A stretch of 64,000 nucleotides of DNA from JAPWJZ01 sp964575605. GTDB lineage: Bacteria; Pseudomonadota; Alphaproteobacteria; Micavibrionales; UBA2020. Position numbers and translations under genes: made by a program. Location of the stretch: NCBI GenBank assembly GCA_964575605.1, contig CAZNRN010000004.1, positions 122,726 to 186,725 on the forward strand. The letters run 5' to 3'. Below, one piece after another: positions 1 to 7,817 of the stretch (within the stretch, counting starts at the first letter, position 1; each line of letters starts with the position of its first letter). The notes under the pieces are model-generated. The model ran no database searches. It was given only the letters and a program-made list of their open reading frames with translations, and was not told where the DNA came from.

Positions 1-27
1 TTACCATTCTCTGCTATGATTTCTATC

Positions 28-573
28 ATGGTAAAAGAAGCATTCCTCGCCGCCGCCGCGGCCGTCACGATCGCAGGCAGCGCCGCGCCAAACACCGCTC
101 AGGCGCAGCAGCAAGACCCGGTCACTGTCGAGCAGACGGTTGACCCTAAAAAACCCGCGCCCGAAAAAGGCCAATTATCTGCGGTATTTAGCGTCGCGTC
201 GCACCATTTTGGCTGGCGGCAGTTCTACGATAACGGCGAAAAGAGGACTTTCAACGAAATCAACCCCGGTGTCGGACTCGAATACCGGATTAACGATACT
301 TTCCATGTGGAAGCAGGGGCTTACAAGAACAGCCTTTACCGCACATCGGTATATGCATCTGTCGCGGCTGAAACGAAGGGGAGCAGGTTTTTGGGCGCGG
401 GGCTGCAGGCCGGTGTGCTGACCGGATACGACATGAAGCTACCTGTCGCAGCCATTCCGTACTTAAGGTTCGGCAGCAGGGATGACAAGGTGAACGTCAA
501 ATTGAACATTATCCCGCCCATCCCCAAAATCACGCCCGCCACCATCGGGGCGCAGGTCAGGGTCAAGTTTTAG
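28..573 (+). CDS. Small exported outer-membrane-like protein
   Basis: About 181 residues. The first 25 or so form a Sec signal peptide: a charged start, an alanine-rich core and an AQA cleavage site. The mature part is rich in alternating polar and aromatic strands and ends in V-K-F. A terminal Phe is the usual signal for outer-membrane beta barrels, so a small barrel in the outer membrane is likely, but I do not recognise the family. An in-frame ATG also lies at 16. I prefer 28 because TATGAT at 15-20, preceded by TGC, looks like an extended -10 box about seven bases upstream, which would make the mRNA leaderless. No Shine-Dalgarno sequence is visible for either start. A strong terminator follows. 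Confidence 0.7.
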   Translation: MVKEAFLAAAAAVTIAGSAAPNTAQAQQQDPVTVEQTVDPKKPAPEKGQLSAVFSVASHHFGWRQFYDNGEKRTFNEINPGVGLEYRINDTFHVEAGAYKNSLYRTSVYASVAAETKGSRFLGAGLQAGVLTGYDMKLPVAAIPYLRFGSRDDKVNVKLNIIPPIPKITPATIGAQVRVKF

Positions 574-590
574 CGAAGCAAAGGGACACG

Positions 591-625
591 AAAAAGGCCG
601 CCAGCGGATACTGGCGGCCTTTTTT
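591..625. terminator. Bidirectional rho-independent terminator
   Basis: A perfect 9-bp stem (596-604 with 611-619, GGCCGCCAG/CTGGCGGCC) has a 6-base loop. It is flanked by five A residues on the left and six T residues on the right, so it can stop transcription from both sides. It lies between the convergent outer-membrane gene and sodB. Confidence 0.92.
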
Positions 626-642
626 AATCGTATCCAGCAACC

Positions 643-1290
643 TTACGGCTTGAACGCAGGCGCCTTGAGCTTCGCGCTCGCGCTGTCCCAGTTGGCCAGC
701 TTGTCGACGAAGACTTTCAGGAAGTCGGCGCGCTTGTTCTGGTAGTCGAGGTAATAGGCGTGTTCCCAGACGTCGCAGACCAGCAGGGGCTTCTTGCCGT
801 CGGTGAGGGGCGTTTCGGCGTTGCCGGTCTTGACGATTTCCAGCTTGCCGGATTTGTCTTCGACCAGCCAGACCCAGCCCGAGCCGAACTGGCCGAGGCC
901 TGCGGCGACGAACTGTTCCTTGAACTTGTCAACGCTGCCGAAATCCTTGTTGATTTTGTCGAGCAGGTCGCCGGTGGGAGCGCCGCCGCCGTTCGGGGTC
1001 ATGCTCTCCCAGAACAGGTTGTGGTTATAGATCTGGGCGACGTTGTTGAAGAGGGGGCCGAGGCCTTTTTGCTTGGCGCCGATGATCGCTTCTTCCAGCG
1101 ACTTGCCTTCGAGGCCGCTGCCGACGACGAGTTCATTTGCCTTGTCGACATAGGCCTTGTGGTGCTTGTCGTAGTGGTAATCGAGCGTCTTCGACGAATA
1201 ATGCGGCTCGAGCGCGTTTTTCGGCCAGGGCAGTGCGGGCAGCGTGAACTGGGGCGCGCCGGATGCCGGCTTGGGTTGCGGGTTGGTCAT
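643..1290 (-). CDS. sodB: Superoxide dismutase, Fe type
   Basis: A 215-residue Fe/Mn-family superoxide dismutase that converts superoxide to oxygen and peroxide. By alignment to the family, the metal ligands are His39 (in DYHYDKHH), His90 (in YNHNLFW), Asp173 and His177 (in DVWEHAYY). Gln86, in NNVAQIYNH, sits where iron enzymes carry their second-sphere glutamine, which favours iron over manganese. There is an N-terminal extension of roughly a dozen residues compared with E. coli SodB and no export signal, so it should act in the cytoplasm. AGGAGG lies just upstream of the ATG. The gene is monocistronic and shares a bidirectional terminator with its convergent neighbour. Confidence 0.97.
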   Translation of the reverse strand: MTNPQPKPASGAPQFTLPALPWPKNALEPHYSSKTLDYHYDKHHKAYVDKANELVVGSGLEGKSLEEAIIGAKQKGLGPLFNNVAQIYNHNLFWESMTPNGGGAPTGDLLDKINKDFGSVDKFKEQFVAAGLGQFGSGWVWLVEDKSGKLEIVKTGNAETPLTDGKKPLLVCDVWEHAYYLDYQNKRADFLKVFVDKLANWDSASAKLKAPAFKP

Positions 1291-1439
1291 GGTGAAACCT
1301 CCTGAATGACGGTGAAATTTGCGCCTTCAAAGATAGACCATGGAGAGCGTTTGGCAACCCGCTTTATATTCTTCCATAAAGGGAACAAAACGCGGAAATA
1401 CATGCATATTTGGCGCCTAATGAAGGGGGATTTACCCTG

Positions 1440-1471
1440 TTAACTTCCCATAAACTAAGTATTGCTATTAT
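1440..1471 (+). promoter_or_regulatory. Putative promoter of the 1499 gene
   Basis: TTAACT at 1440-1445 and TATTAT at 1466-1471 preceded by TGC (extended -10). The spacing of 20 is long, so recognition may rest on the extended -10 element. An inference from motif only. Confidence 0.35.
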
Positions 1472-1498
1472 ATGTGCAGCATTCAAAAGGGGCGAAGC

Positions 1499-2179
1499 AT
1501 GGCCAAAAATACCTCGCAGATGTTCGTGGCGGCAGCGGATCCGGATAACAAACGCATACTCGACGGTATCCGCGCGCCCCAAGACGAATTCCACATCCAT
1601 TTCTTTGTCGCGCAACGGTCAAAACAGGTGGCCGAACTGCTGCTGCAGCTTGCGACCTCGGGCGAGGGCGATGTGGCGGTGGACTTCCTTGCGGGTGATG
1701 CGAAACGTTTCGATACCCTGACGAACAAGGGCCAGCTGGACACGCTTATGAAGGTGATCGAGGCGCTTGAGCCCGCGCAACAGCTGAAAATCCTGAAAGC
1801 GACTGAAAATGAATTATACGGCTCGCCCAATGCGACCGTGCTGCAAAATATTATCAGCGACCGCGACCCCGCACGCGGCAGCGCGCTGACCAAACGCCTC
1901 GCCGATGTCGTCCTGAAATTCGATGACCAGCAGCGCATACAATTGCTGGCCGCGCCCATGGCGGTGTGGTGGATGTCGTCTTACGATAAAGTCCCGCTGT
2001 TGTGCGAAATGGTCGAACCTTTGTCGACACAGCAGCGCGAACGCATATTGAACAGCAGCAAGGATGTGGGCAGGGCGCTGAGCATGGCCTGCGACGAAGG
2101 CATCAACCAGTTGTTCAAGGACTGCAAACGCACCGTCGGCCGCCACAAAGGGATGGGCGTGCCGAACTACGGCGTATAA
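1499..2179 (+). CDS. Uncharacterised helical cytoplasmic protein
   Basis: About 226 residues, no signal peptide or membrane segment. The sequence is Leu/Ala/Gln-rich, with several amphipathic stretches that look like paired helices (for example around EALEPAQQLKIL and EPLSTQQRERIL). I do not recognise the family. The start at 1499 is preferred over 1472 because AAGGGG lies six bases upstream of it. Its style (small, soluble, helical, of unknown role) resembles the paralogous proteins of the 11.6-17.2 kb cluster, but it lacks their C-terminal tail and ends in PNYGV. Confidence 0.75.
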   Translation: MAKNTSQMFVAAADPDNKRILDGIRAPQDEFHIHFFVAQRSKQVAELLLQLATSGEGDVAVDFLAGDAKRFDTLTNKGQLDTLMKVIEALEPAQQLKILKATENELYGSPNATVLQNIISDRDPARGSALTKRLADVVLKFDDQQRIQLLAAPMAVWWMSSYDKVPLLCEMVEPLSTQQRERILNSSKDVGRALSMACDEGINQLFKDCKRTVGRHKGMGVPNYGV

Positions 2180-2182
2180 ACC

Positions 2183-2581
2183 TTATTTATTGAGATTCTT
2201 CCTGTCTTCTTCCGAAGAGAACCAGCCTTGGCGCTGGTAAGGCAGCGTGATGCCCGTGCCGAGGTCGTAGATCTGGCCCGGCCGCAGCATCGTGGTGTTG
2301 ATGCGGTTCAGGCATTTGTCGACCCACTGGATGCGGATTTTGTCGGGCGAGGCGTCTAACGAGAAAATTTCTTCCGGCCATTTGTTGCCCTTGCCGGGGG
2401 AGAGGCGCTTGTCGTTCAGCCAGACCGTCCAATGTTCGGCGTCTTTATATTCGATTTTCGTCAGCGTCAGGCTGCGCGGCGATTTGCAGGTGCCGGATTT
2501 GTAACGCGCGTCTTCCGGCAGTTGCGCGCAGGCGGCGACAAACAGCAGCGGCAGCGCATAAAGAATGTTGGCGATTTTCAT
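2183..2581 (-). CDS. Putative lipoprotein
   Basis: 132 residues. The N-terminus is a lipoprotein signal: MKIAN, a hydrophobic core, then a lipobox VAAC at about residues 14-17, so the mature protein should be lipidated at Cys17 and membrane-anchored. The rest has a single small beta-rich domain with two further cysteines; no family recognised. A longer frame extends upstream to 2653 but runs through a palindromic repeat and gives the PAFAGMT peptide typical of translated repeats, so the start at 2581 is chosen. It has GGGGGAGG upstream, part of which lies in a hairpin. It converges with the 1499 gene with a 3-base gap. Confidence 0.75.
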   Translation of the reverse strand: MKIANILYALPLLFVAACAQLPEDARYKSGTCKSPRSLTLTKIEYKDAEHWTVWLNDKRLSPGKGNKWPEEIFSLDASPDKIRIQWVDKCLNRINTTMLRPGQIYDLGTGITLPYQRQGWFSSEEDRKNLNK

Positions 2582-2591
2582 GTTCAGGCCT

Positions 2592-2608
2592 CCCCCAAGG
2601 CTTGGGGG
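2592..2608 (-). promoter_or_regulatory. Hairpin overlapping the lipoprotein ribosome binding site
   Basis: A perfect palindrome (CCCCCAAG, one base, CTTGGGGG) lies directly upstream of the start at 2581. On the transcript, the five G residues of its 3' arm are part of the GGGGGAGG Shine-Dalgarno sequence, so the hairpin would partly hide the ribosome binding site. Whether it regulates anything is inference. Confidence 0.5.
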
Positions 2609-2630
2609 TATTATGCCATGCCTCCGCCTT

Positions 2631-2724
2631 GTCATGCCAGCGAAAGCTGGCATCTCCCGCGCTTGCCGCGGTTTTATAAAAGCATGCCTGCGGCCTGCGA
2701 GATTCCGGCTTTCGCCGGAATGAC
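2631..2724. repeat. Palindromic intergenic repeat with 26-bp inverted ends
   Basis: The 26 bases at 2631-2656 and at 2699-2724 are imperfect inverted copies (three mismatches by eye), each itself a small hairpin with a GAAAGC or GCTTTC core. Translated, the right end reads PAFAGMT, a signature of dispersed palindromic repeats in many proteobacteria. It lies between two minus-strand genes. I saw no second copy in this window. Confidence 0.7.
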
Positions 2725-2735
2725 AATCATCTAAA

Positions 2736-3689
2736 TTAATAATCCGTCACTTCCGGATGCGTCTTTTGCCATGCGTCCAGGCGTTTATAGAGGTCGCCAT
2801 CGGGCTCGATATCGCCATGGCCGAGCGCGTGCCAGAACAGGGCTTCTTTCTTATCCTTGTCCACGCCGCATTTGCCGGTTTCATAACATTGTTCCAGCTG
2901 GAAGATGGCGGGGCGGTAGCCCTGCGCCGCGGCTTCCTGCAACCAGCGCAGGGCGGTTTTCAGGTTCTGCCCCGTTTCAATGTTGTGGACGGCCAGCATG
3001 TAGCGCGTCACCTTGTCGCCGTTTTCGGCGAACTGGAAGGTATCGGGCGAATTGACGTCGAGCGGGTTGATCATCTGCCCCGCGATTTTCACGTCGGGCG
3101 TGCCCGTGATAGTATAGGCAGTGCCCCAAGGCATAGCCAGCGCCAGCAATGCGCCGGGTTTCAATTCCAGCGGGCCGCAGGTAACGGGGCGGGTATCGGG
3201 TTTCTCCTGCGGCGTTTTGCCGACATGTTCCAGCAGTTCGTCGGCCGAGGATGAATTGTCGATTTTCTGTTTCAGCGCTTCAGCGCGTTTTGCCTTTAGC
3301 TTGTTATCGGTATCCTGCATGAAACGGGCAGTGGCGCAATCCGCAGTGCGCGGCGTGAAAATAAACTCGTCCGGCTTGGTCAGCAATTTTTTGTCGGCAA
3401 AAAAGCCCGCGTCGATAAAATTAACGGGCACCAGTTCATTCGCGGAAGTGGTATTTGTACTTACGGTTTCGATGGTAACTGATGTATCGCAGCCATTTTC
3501 AATCCGTATCGCCGGCCCCTTGCCATCCGTCCCATAAACCTGCCCCTGCCCGAAAAGATATGCAGGGCGGACGGAAATGCAGGAGGGGGTCACCGCATGT
3601 TCGTCGATGGCGGCGGGAGGAATGGCTATGGCGTGGGCCAGACGGATTGATGAGAGCAAAATGAGTAACACTAAAAACGTCTTACTCAT
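2736..3689 (-). CDS. Exported protein with Sel1-like repeat
   Basis: 317 residues from the start at 3689 (MSKTFLVLLILL), with a signal peptide ending near AHA. The middle is a beta-rich domain with several cysteines. The last ~90 residues contain a Sel1/TPR-like helical pair, with LRWLQEAAAQGYRPAIFQL followed by YETGKCGVDKDKKEAL. Sel1 repeats bind partner proteins, so an envelope scaffold role is plausible but unproven. The start overlaps the stop of the upstream deacetylase-like gene by 8 bases (ATGAGTAA), so the two are translationally coupled and may work together in the periplasm. A longer frame begins at 3755, but the signal peptide favours 3689. Confidence 0.75.
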   Translation of the reverse strand: MSKTFLVLLILLSSIRLAHAIAIPPAAIDEHAVTPSCISVRPAYLFGQGQVYGTDGKGPAIRIENGCDTSVTIETVSTNTTSANELVPVNFIDAGFFADKKLLTKPDEFIFTPRTADCATARFMQDTDNKLKAKRAEALKQKIDNSSSADELLEHVGKTPQEKPDTRPVTCGPLELKPGALLALAMPWGTAYTITGTPDVKIAGQMINPLDVNSPDTFQFAENGDKVTRYMLAVHNIETGQNLKTALRWLQEAAAQGYRPAIFQLEQCYETGKCGVDKDKKEALFWHALGHGDIEPDGDLYKRLDAWQKTHPEVTDY

Positions 3690-4809
3690 CCCGCGTATCA
3701 TCTTCCTCATCCGGAGCTGCGGGCGCAGGCGTGTCTTCATCCAGACCAGGCGCAATCAGCAGCATGCCGAACCAGCGCCAGCTTTGGGGCTCGCCGGGGA
3801 CGATGGTGTCGTCGGGCAGGGTGCAGTTGACGCGCGTGCGGCGGACGTCGAGGGGTTCCGGCAGACGGATTTCGACGCGGCCGCCGCCGGGGCGGGTGAC
3901 ATCGGCCTTGCCCGCGCCCGAGAGGAAGCAGGAGAGTTTCCCAAGGCTCGGGATTTCCTGTGTTACGGTAAACCCGATCATCGGAGGGTTGTCTTTCAGC
4001 AGCATGTCTTCGGGCGTCACGTCGCCGACGGGGAGCGGCAGGGCGCGGGCGGTCAGCTGGAAGCGCTCGAGGTCGCCGAAGGCGTCGGTCATGGTGAAGC
4101 GCGGCAGGGCGTTGAAATCGGATTTGGCGTAGGCGACGCCCGAATGCTGGCCGAAGGCGGCCTTGAAGTTATACCCGGCCACCTGTTTTTTCAGCGCGCT
4201 TGAATACTCGCCATAGGGATAGGCGAAAAATTCGGGGTCTTCGCCGAAGTTTTCTTTGTAGCGTGTGGCGGCCTTGTTGATCAGCGCGGAGCTCTGTGCG
4301 GCCTCCATGCCGGCCAGGTGCGCATAGGCGGAGGGCAGGATGCCCAGCGTCACGCCTTTTTTCTTGCGCAGGCTTTTCAGCTGCGCCCATGTCATATGCG
4401 AGGGGTTGGTGCCGTCTGCCATGTCGCTGGCGAAGAAAACGGTATAGGGAAGGTCGGCTTCCTCCAGCACGGGCACGGCGTTGTTGAAGGTGGACAGGTA
4501 TCCGCCTTCGAAGGTGATTGCGACCGTTTTGGGGGGCAGGCTGTCGCCGTCTTTAAGTTTGTCGACGATTTTGCCCAGCGGCATGACGTTGTAGCCGCCG
4601 GTTTTCAGCTCCTTGACGTGTTCCTTGAAGGTGTCGGTGGCGATGCTGCTCTGGGGGATGCTATCCTCGCCCACGCGCTGGTAGACGAAAATGACGGCCG
4701 AGGCCTTGTCGGCCTCGATCGCGGCATGTGCGGGTGCGCTGAGCAAAAGCGCCATGCTCAAAAACGCACTGTACAAAAGGCTTGAATTATGTTTTTGAAT
4801 AGACAGCAT
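3682..4809 (-). CDS. Polysaccharide deacetylase-fold protein, metal site lost
   Basis: 375 residues with a signal peptide (cleavage near AHA, residues 27-29) and a NodB-type carbohydrate esterase 4 domain. The fold markers are visible, but the catalytic motifs are altered. The usual TFDDG is TFEGG (99-103), so the base and the metal Asp are replaced. The H-(S/T)-x-x-x-H motif region reads GILPSAYAHL (156-165), so both metal His positions appear lost. The third motif, FAYPYG (195-200), is intact. This suggests a non-catalytic, sugar-binding periplasmic protein. The C-terminal ~100 residues form an extra domain ending in an acidic, proline-rich tail. It is coupled by an 8-base overlap to the Sel1-like gene. 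Confidence 0.8.
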   Translation of the reverse strand: MLSIQKHNSSLLYSAFLSMALLLSAPAHAAIEADKASAVIFVYQRVGEDSIPQSSIATDTFKEHVKELKTGGYNVMPLGKIVDKLKDGDSLPPKTVAITFEGGYLSTFNNAVPVLEEADLPYTVFFASDMADGTNPSHMTWAQLKSLRKKKGVTLGILPSAYAHLAGMEAAQSSALINKAATRYKENFGEDPEFFAYPYGEYSSALKKQVAGYNFKAAFGQHSGVAYAKSDFNALPRFTMTDAFGDLERFQLTARALPLPVGDVTPEDMLLKDNPPMIGFTVTQEIPSLGKLSCFLSGAGKADVTRPGGGRVEIRLPEPLDVRRTRVNCTLPDDTIVPGEPQSWRWFGMLLIAPGLDEDTPAPAAPDEEDDTRDE

Positions 4810-4847
4810 CTTTTGAAGGTTCTCAGGAGTAACAGGGGGATTCTAGC

Positions 4848-5441
4848 ATGACTAAACAGGCTTTAACAGACCACGGTTTTGACCTCATTTTCAGGGCGGC
4901 GCGCACCCAGAACGGCTGGCTGGACAAGCCGGTTTCGGACGACCTGCTCCAGAAAATCTACGACGACATGAAATGGGGCCCGACCAGCGCCAATTCCAGC
5001 CCGCTGCGCATCGTGTTTTTGAAAACCCAGCATGCCAAGGAGCGCCTGAAGCCGTTTTTGATGGAAGCGAACGTGGCCAAAGTGATGACGGCGCCTGTCA
5101 CGGCCATCCTTGCCTATGACACGCAGTTTTACGACCACCTGCCGAAGCTTTTCCCGCATACTGACGCGCGGGCGTGGTTTGTGGGCAACACGGCGCTCAT
5201 CAACGAAACAGCGATGCGCAACTCCTCGTTGCAGGGCGCATACTTCATGATTTCGGCGCGCGCGCACGGCCTTGATTGCGGGCCGATGTCGGGTTTTGAC
5301 CAGGCGAAAACCAACGCCGAATTCTTCCCCGAAGGGCGTTTCAAGGCGAACTTCATCTGCGCGCTGGGCTATGGCGACCCGTCGAAGGTCTTTCCGCGCA
5401 GCCCGCGCCTTACCTTTGACGAGGCTTGCCAGATCGTATGA
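4848..5441 (+). CDS. rutE: Nitroreductase-family malonic semialdehyde reductase
   Basis: 197 residues, almost the same length as E. coli RutE, and resembling the RutE/HadB branch of the nitroreductase fold (FMN, NAD(P)H). Visible family features are the N-terminal FRAARTQNGW, the WGPTSANSSPLRI segment that contacts FMN, and a C-terminal ALGYGDPSKVFPRSPRL. RutE reduces malonic semialdehyde to 3-hydroxypropionate in pyrimidine breakdown. No other rut gene is nearby, so the substrate here is uncertain. The stop overlaps the start of tsaB by four bases (ATGA), so the two are co-translated. Confidence 0.82.
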   Translation: MTKQALTDHGFDLIFRAARTQNGWLDKPVSDDLLQKIYDDMKWGPTSANSSPLRIVFLKTQHAKERLKPFLMEANVAKVMTAPVTAILAYDTQFYDHLPKLFPHTDARAWFVGNTALINETAMRNSSLQGAYFMISARAHGLDCGPMSGFDQAKTNAEFFPEGRFKANFICALGYGDPSKVFPRSPRLTFDEACQIV

Positions 5442-6052
5442 AGTGCCTGGCCGTCAACACGGCGAATTCCATCCTTTCCGTGGCGCTTGTTGACGGCGAG
5501 AAGCTTGTCTATGCCTATGAAACCGCGGAAACGCGGGATCAGGGAAATTTGCTGCTCAGCCACCTGCAGTTCGGGTTGAAGGAAGAAGGCCTGACCTTTA
5601 ATGACATCGGCCTGCTGGTGGCCGTGACAGGGCCGGGCAGCTTTACGGGGATCCGCATAGGGCTGGCCGCCATGCGCGGTATTGCGCTTGCCGCAGGCAC
5701 ACCGATTGTGGGGCTTTCCAGTTTCGATTTGTTTGCGGCGCAGGTGGCGGGGCATGAAAATATCGTCTGCCTTGAATCGTGGCGGGAGGAGCTTTATCTG
5801 CGGCTGGCGGGGGCGCCGCCCGTGAACGTGCCGCCCGAGGAGTTTGCCAAGGGTCTGGAGGCGGGGGATTATATTATTTCAGGCGATGCGGCGGAAAAGC
5901 TGGTGCCTTTTGTTTCGGGTGCGGTTGTTTCGGATGTGAAAGTAACGGCGGCCGATGCGGCGCGGCTGGGGCTTGCGAAATTTGCCGCCGGCGGGGCGGA
6001 CGAGCCTTTGCCCTTCTACCTGCGCGATGCGGATGTGACTATAGCCAAGTAA
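5438..6052 (+). CDS. tsaB: tRNA t6A biosynthesis protein TsaB
   Basis: 204 residues of the ASKHA fold. The signature TGPGSFTGIRIGLAAMRGIALA region (about residues 67-88, counted from this start) is clear. TsaB partners TsaD and TsaE in placing threonylcarbamoyl on A37 of ANN-decoding tRNAs in the cytoplasm. Start 5438 is chosen over an in-frame ATG at 5426 because it forms an ATGA overlap with rutE and begins at MKCLAVNTANS, as in the family. A MucR-type gene follows 38 bases downstream. Confidence 0.93.
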   Translation: MKCLAVNTANSILSVALVDGEKLVYAYETAETRDQGNLLLSHLQFGLKEEGLTFNDIGLLVAVTGPGSFTGIRIGLAAMRGIALAAGTPIVGLSSFDLFAAQVAGHENIVCLESWREELYLRLAGAPPVNVPPEEFAKGLEAGDYIISGDAAEKLVPFVSGAVVSDVKVTAADAARLGLAKFAAGGADEPLPFYLRDADVTIAK

Positions 6053-6090
6053 TACTTCTCCGTACTATAATAAAAGCAGGGAGTATTTCC

Positions 6091-6501
6091 ATGGATGACA
6101 AGTCAAAGGGCGATTTGCTGGGTGCGATGGCGCGTATCGTCGCCGGATATTCTTCCAACCATACCGTTTCCGATTTACCGGCGCTGATGCGGCAGGTGCA
6201 TGAGACGCTGGTGAAAATTTCCAAAGGCGAGGCGGCGCCTGCGCATGCGGAAGGCTTGCAGCCTGCGGTGCCTGTATCGAAATCTGTGATGCCCGATTAC
6301 CTCATCTGCCTCGAGGACGGGAAGAAGATGAAGATGCTGAAACGCTACCTGAAAACCGCCTATGGCATGAGCCCCGAAGATTACCGCGCCAAATGGGGCC
6401 TGCCCGAAGACTACCCCATGGTCGCCCCCAACTACGCCGAAAAGCGCAGCCATCTGGCCAAGGCGATCGGCCTCGGCACTGACGGCAACCGCCGTAAATA
6501 A
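6091..6501 (+). CDS. MucR/Ros-family transcriptional regulator
   Basis: 136 residues starting MDDKSKGDLL. The family core is unmistakable: PDYLICLEDGKKMKMLKRYLKTAYGMSPEDYR is followed by KWGLPEDYPMVAPNYAEKRS. MucR proteins are alphaproteobacterial DNA-bridging regulators that silence AT-rich promoters. Ros-type zinc fingers use two Cys and two His. Here Cys73 remains, but the second Cys position is Asp and the two His positions (86 and 90/91) are Tyr and Ala/Tyr, so zinc binding looks lost, as seen in some MucR homologues. It sits downstream of tsaB and converges with proC without a gap. Confidence 0.9.
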   Translation: MDDKSKGDLLGAMARIVAGYSSNHTVSDLPALMRQVHETLVKISKGEAAPAHAEGLQPAVPVSKSVMPDYLICLEDGKKMKMLKRYLKTAYGMSPEDYRAKWGLPEDYPMVAPNYAEKRSHLAKAIGLGTDGNRRK

Positions 6502-7302
6502 TTATTTCGAGAGTTCTTCCGCCCGTTTCGTCGCGGCCTTGAGGGCCTTGTCGAAAAGCTCCTGCACACCGGGGCTGCCGCGCAGTACGTCGAGCGCAGC
6601 AGCGGTTGTTCCGCCGGGGGAGGTTACGGCTTCGCGCAGTTTGGCGGCCGGGATTTCGGGCGAGGCCTCAGCGAGAGCGGCCGAGCCGATAACCGTCTTG
6701 CGCGCAAGTTTTTCGGCCATCTTGGGCTCGAGGCCGATTTTCTTGCCCGCTTCGGTCAGGGCTTCGATCAGCAGGAACACATAGGCGGGGCCGGAGCCGG
6801 AGAGGGCAGTAACGGGGTTCAGCAGCTTTTCGCTTTCCACCCACATCATCTCGCCGACGGCGCCGAGCAGTTCGGCGGCCTTGGCCTTCTGCGCCTTGTT
6901 GACGTTGCGGTTGGCGACGGCGACGGTAATGCCCTTGCCGATCGAGGCGGGGGTATTGGGCATGGAGCGTACGATGGCGGCCTTCTTGCCCAGTTCTTTT
7001 TCAAAGAAGGCGATGGGCTTGCCCGCCGCAATCGAAATCACCAGCGCGCCCTTATCGGTATAGGGCTTATAGAGCTTGGTCACTTCCGGCAGAATCTGCG
7101 GCTTGACGGCCATGACGATGACGGTGGGCTTGAAGGTGGCGGGGATGCGGGAGAAATCGGGCACCTGCTTTGCGGCCAGCACGTTGATGGGCGTGGGCTC
7201 GACGATGCAGACGTCTTTGTAAAGTTGGAGTTCCTGCCAGCGGCGAAGCAGCGCGCCGCCCATCTTGCCGCAGCCGACGAGAAGTACGTTCGGTGGTGGC
7301 AT
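6502..7302 (-). CDS. proC: Pyrroline-5-carboxylate reductase
   Basis: 266 residues. ProC reduces pyrroline-5-carboxylate to proline with NAD(P)H in the cytoplasm. The nucleotide-binding LLVGCGKMGGALL is at residues 6-18. The central RSMPNTPASIGKG and the C-terminal TSPGGTTAAALDVL substrate-binding signature are all present. Length is typical. It starts six bases after the YbjN-like gene stops, so ubiK, ybjN and proC probably form one minus-strand operon. Confidence 0.96.
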   Translation of the reverse strand: MPPPNVLLVGCGKMGGALLRRWQELQLYKDVCIVEPTPINVLAAKQVPDFSRIPATFKPTVIVMAVKPQILPEVTKLYKPYTDKGALVISIAAGKPIAFFEKELGKKAAIVRSMPNTPASIGKGITVAVANRNVNKAQKAKAAELLGAVGEMMWVESEKLLNPVTALSGSGPAYVFLLIEALTEAGKKIGLEPKMAEKLARKTVIGSAALAEASPEIPAAKLREAVTSPGGTTAAALDVLRGSPGVQELFDKALKAATKRAEELSK

Positions 7303-7307
7303 GGGAG

Positions 7308-7817
7308 TTAAGCTTCGCCGACGGTTTCGAAAATGGCGGCCGAGAGGTCGTCATGCCTGCGCACATCACCCGCAGCGATCAGCTGGAAGGTGGTGTGGAA
7401 GCGGTTGCATTCGGCGACCGCGATCTCGATCACGTCCTGCACGATGTCGACAGCCGCGCCCGAGGGCACGGTGCGGAACAGCAGGGTGTGGCGGAACGTG
7501 GGGTAGATGTTTTTGTTCGACAGGTCGAAGTGGCCGAGCCACATATTGCTGTTGATTTTCTCTGTGGAAATCGCGGCGGCCTCGTGGCTCTTTTCCGTGA
7601 TTTCGATGGGCATGGAGGCGGCGAAGAGGAGTGCGGAGAATTCTTCCTGCCATTCCATGCAGATTTCGTATTTCATTTTCGTGCCGGGCACGCGGAAGAC
7701 CAGCAGGTCCTCGTCGTTGCGGAGGATTTCCCAGCCTTTTTCGGCCACCATGTCCTCGACCAGGTCGAGGGGGTTTGCATCATCTTCATGGGCGAGTTCG
7801 AAGGGCGAGCTGATCAT
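7308..7817 (-). CDS. YbjN-domain protein
   Basis: 169 residues matching the alphaproteobacterial YbjN domain (type III secretion chaperone-like fold): an N-terminal DLVEDMVAEKGWEILRND, a central YEICMEWQEEFSALLF, and the NIYPTFRHTLLFR segment. No signal peptide. Function is unknown; E. coli YbjN is linked to motility and stress tolerance. The gene overlaps ubiK by four bases (ATGA) and is followed by proC, an order I would expect to be conserved in related alphaproteobacteria. Confidence 0.88.
   Translation of the reverse strand: MISSPFELAHEDDANPLDLVEDMVAEKGWEILRNDEDLLVFRVPGTKMKYEICMEWQEEFSALLFAASMPIEITEKSHEAAAISTEKINSNMWLGHFDLSNKNIYPTFRHTLLFRTVPSGAAVDIVQDVIEIAVAECNRFHTTFQLIAAGDVRRHDDLSAAIFETVGEA

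Noticed and set aside
2582..2653. N-terminal extension of the 2183 lipoprotein beginning MPAFAGMT.
   Set aside because: The peptide is a translation of the palindromic repeat. The lipoprotein signal and ribosome site start at 2581.
5779..6090. A long upstream extension of the MucR frame.
   Set aside because: It overlaps tsaB in another frame and is Gly/Ala/Arg-rich nonsense; the family N-terminus starts at 6091.
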